Source: an uncultured bacterium (GTDB lineage: Bacteria > Bacillota_I > Bacilli_A > RF39 > UBA660). Taken from it: a stretch of 14,289 bases of DNA. Of this stretch, positions 14,104-14,289 are shown piece by piece. A program made the translations under genes and the position numbers. The DNA is taken from contig CAJMQX010000007.1 of assembly GCA_905215635.1 (NCBI GenBank), forward strand, positions 1 through 14,289, read 5' to 3'. Each line of letters begins with the position of its first letter. The stretch's first letter is position 1. The notes below the pieces were generated by a model that saw only the letters and a list, made by a program, of their open reading frames with translations, searched no databases and was not told the origin of the DNA.

Positions 14104-14232
14104 CATTGTATTAATTATTGTAAGTAAAGTAACTCCTGTATCAGCAAATACTGCTTGCCACATTGAAGCTATTCCTAAAGCACATAGTATAAGTACTAAT
14201 ATTTTAACTCCTATTGCAAAAATTAAATTCTC
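14077..14232 (-). pseudogene. C-terminal end of a heavy-metal-translocating P-type ATPase (CadA/ZntA type), broken upstream
   Basis: The last 51 codons read ENLIFAIGVKILVLILCALG, then IASMWQAVFADTGVTLLTII and a basic end NTMKILRRRQS. This is the final membrane hairpin of P1B-type ATPases that export Zn, Cd, Pb or Co; the M-W-x-A-V-F-A-D-x-G-V motif is characteristic. In the same frame a TAA stop sits immediately upstream (14233-14235), and no other frame between there and the window edge continues the family (the expected soluble-domain end and the helix before NLIFAIG are missing). The last 50 bases or so are also less AT-rich than their surroundings. Either the gene is truly broken here, or the sequence joins unrelated DNA at the end of a contig. 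The fragment would not make a working pump. Confidence 0.8.
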
Positions 14233-14289
14233 TTATTGTCTATCTCCCCTTCTGCTTCTTCAACATCATCAGTCCTTTGATGAGTTGTC

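Noticed and set aside
1..14289. CRISPR array, tRNA or rRNA gene, insertion sequence, or defence system
   Set aside because: No regularly spaced repeats, tRNA-like cloverleaf sequences, transposase or nuclease motifs were found by reading both strands; only short terminator palindromes and the MraZ boxes repeat.

Overview
This window looks like chromosomal DNA of a walled, very AT-rich, low-GC Gram-positive bacterium (Bacillota; possibly an uncultured gut Bacilli or RF39-type lineage, which is inference only). Reasons: Shine-Dalgarno sequences of the AAGGAGG/GGGGGA type precede most genes, promoters are sigma-A-like, peptidoglycan and division genes are present, and the cell-surface protein types are typical of such bacteria. 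TGA is a stop (it ends rsmH and the PBP gene) and Trp is TGG, so the code is standard rather than the Mycoplasma code.

Layout. Left edge (1-1470, + strand): an unrecognised ORF of about 379 codons, open to the window edge, followed by an 80-codon fragment that matches only the C-terminal end of the queuosine-salvage protein family (Qng1/DUF2419) and is probably a gene remnant. A bidirectional terminator separates these from everything else, which lies on the - strand. Read in the - direction from the right edge: the last 51 codons of a heavy-metal P-type ATPase with an abrupt break at 14233; a well-formed promoter and a 629-aa surface protein with a TasA/camelysin-like N-terminus and a C-terminal FGE/C-type-lectin-like domain; a 400-aa single-pass membrane protein of unknown function; and then the start of a division/cell-wall (dcw) cluster, mraZ-rsmH-ftsL-ftsI. 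After ftsI the usual dcw order (mraY, murD, ftsW, murG) breaks off. Two independently promoted unknown genes (175 aa; 253 aa with four membrane segments) and a 92-aa unknown gene follow. Last comes a tight unit of a short-chain dehydrogenase, a methionine gamma-lyase-family PLP enzyme and murD.

How the genes fit together. mraZ-rsmH-ftsL-ftsI encode the cluster regulator, the 16S rRNA m4C1402 methyltransferase, and two septal proteins (FtsL and a class B PBP with two PASTA domains). They are packed with an 11-bp overlap or short gaps, and are preceded by three AGTGG boxes at an exact 10-bp period, the expected autoregulatory MraZ site. murD supplies the D-glutamate-adding step of the wall precursor but is transcribed with two metabolic enzymes.

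The most interesting item is the 3' end of the surface-protein gene (about 11973-12062). It is locally GC-rich, uses codons unlike the rest of the window, and encodes an RGGSY...AGVF...GFR segment resembling the variable region of diversity-generating retroelement targets. No reverse transcriptase or template repeat is present in the window, so this remains a hypothesis.
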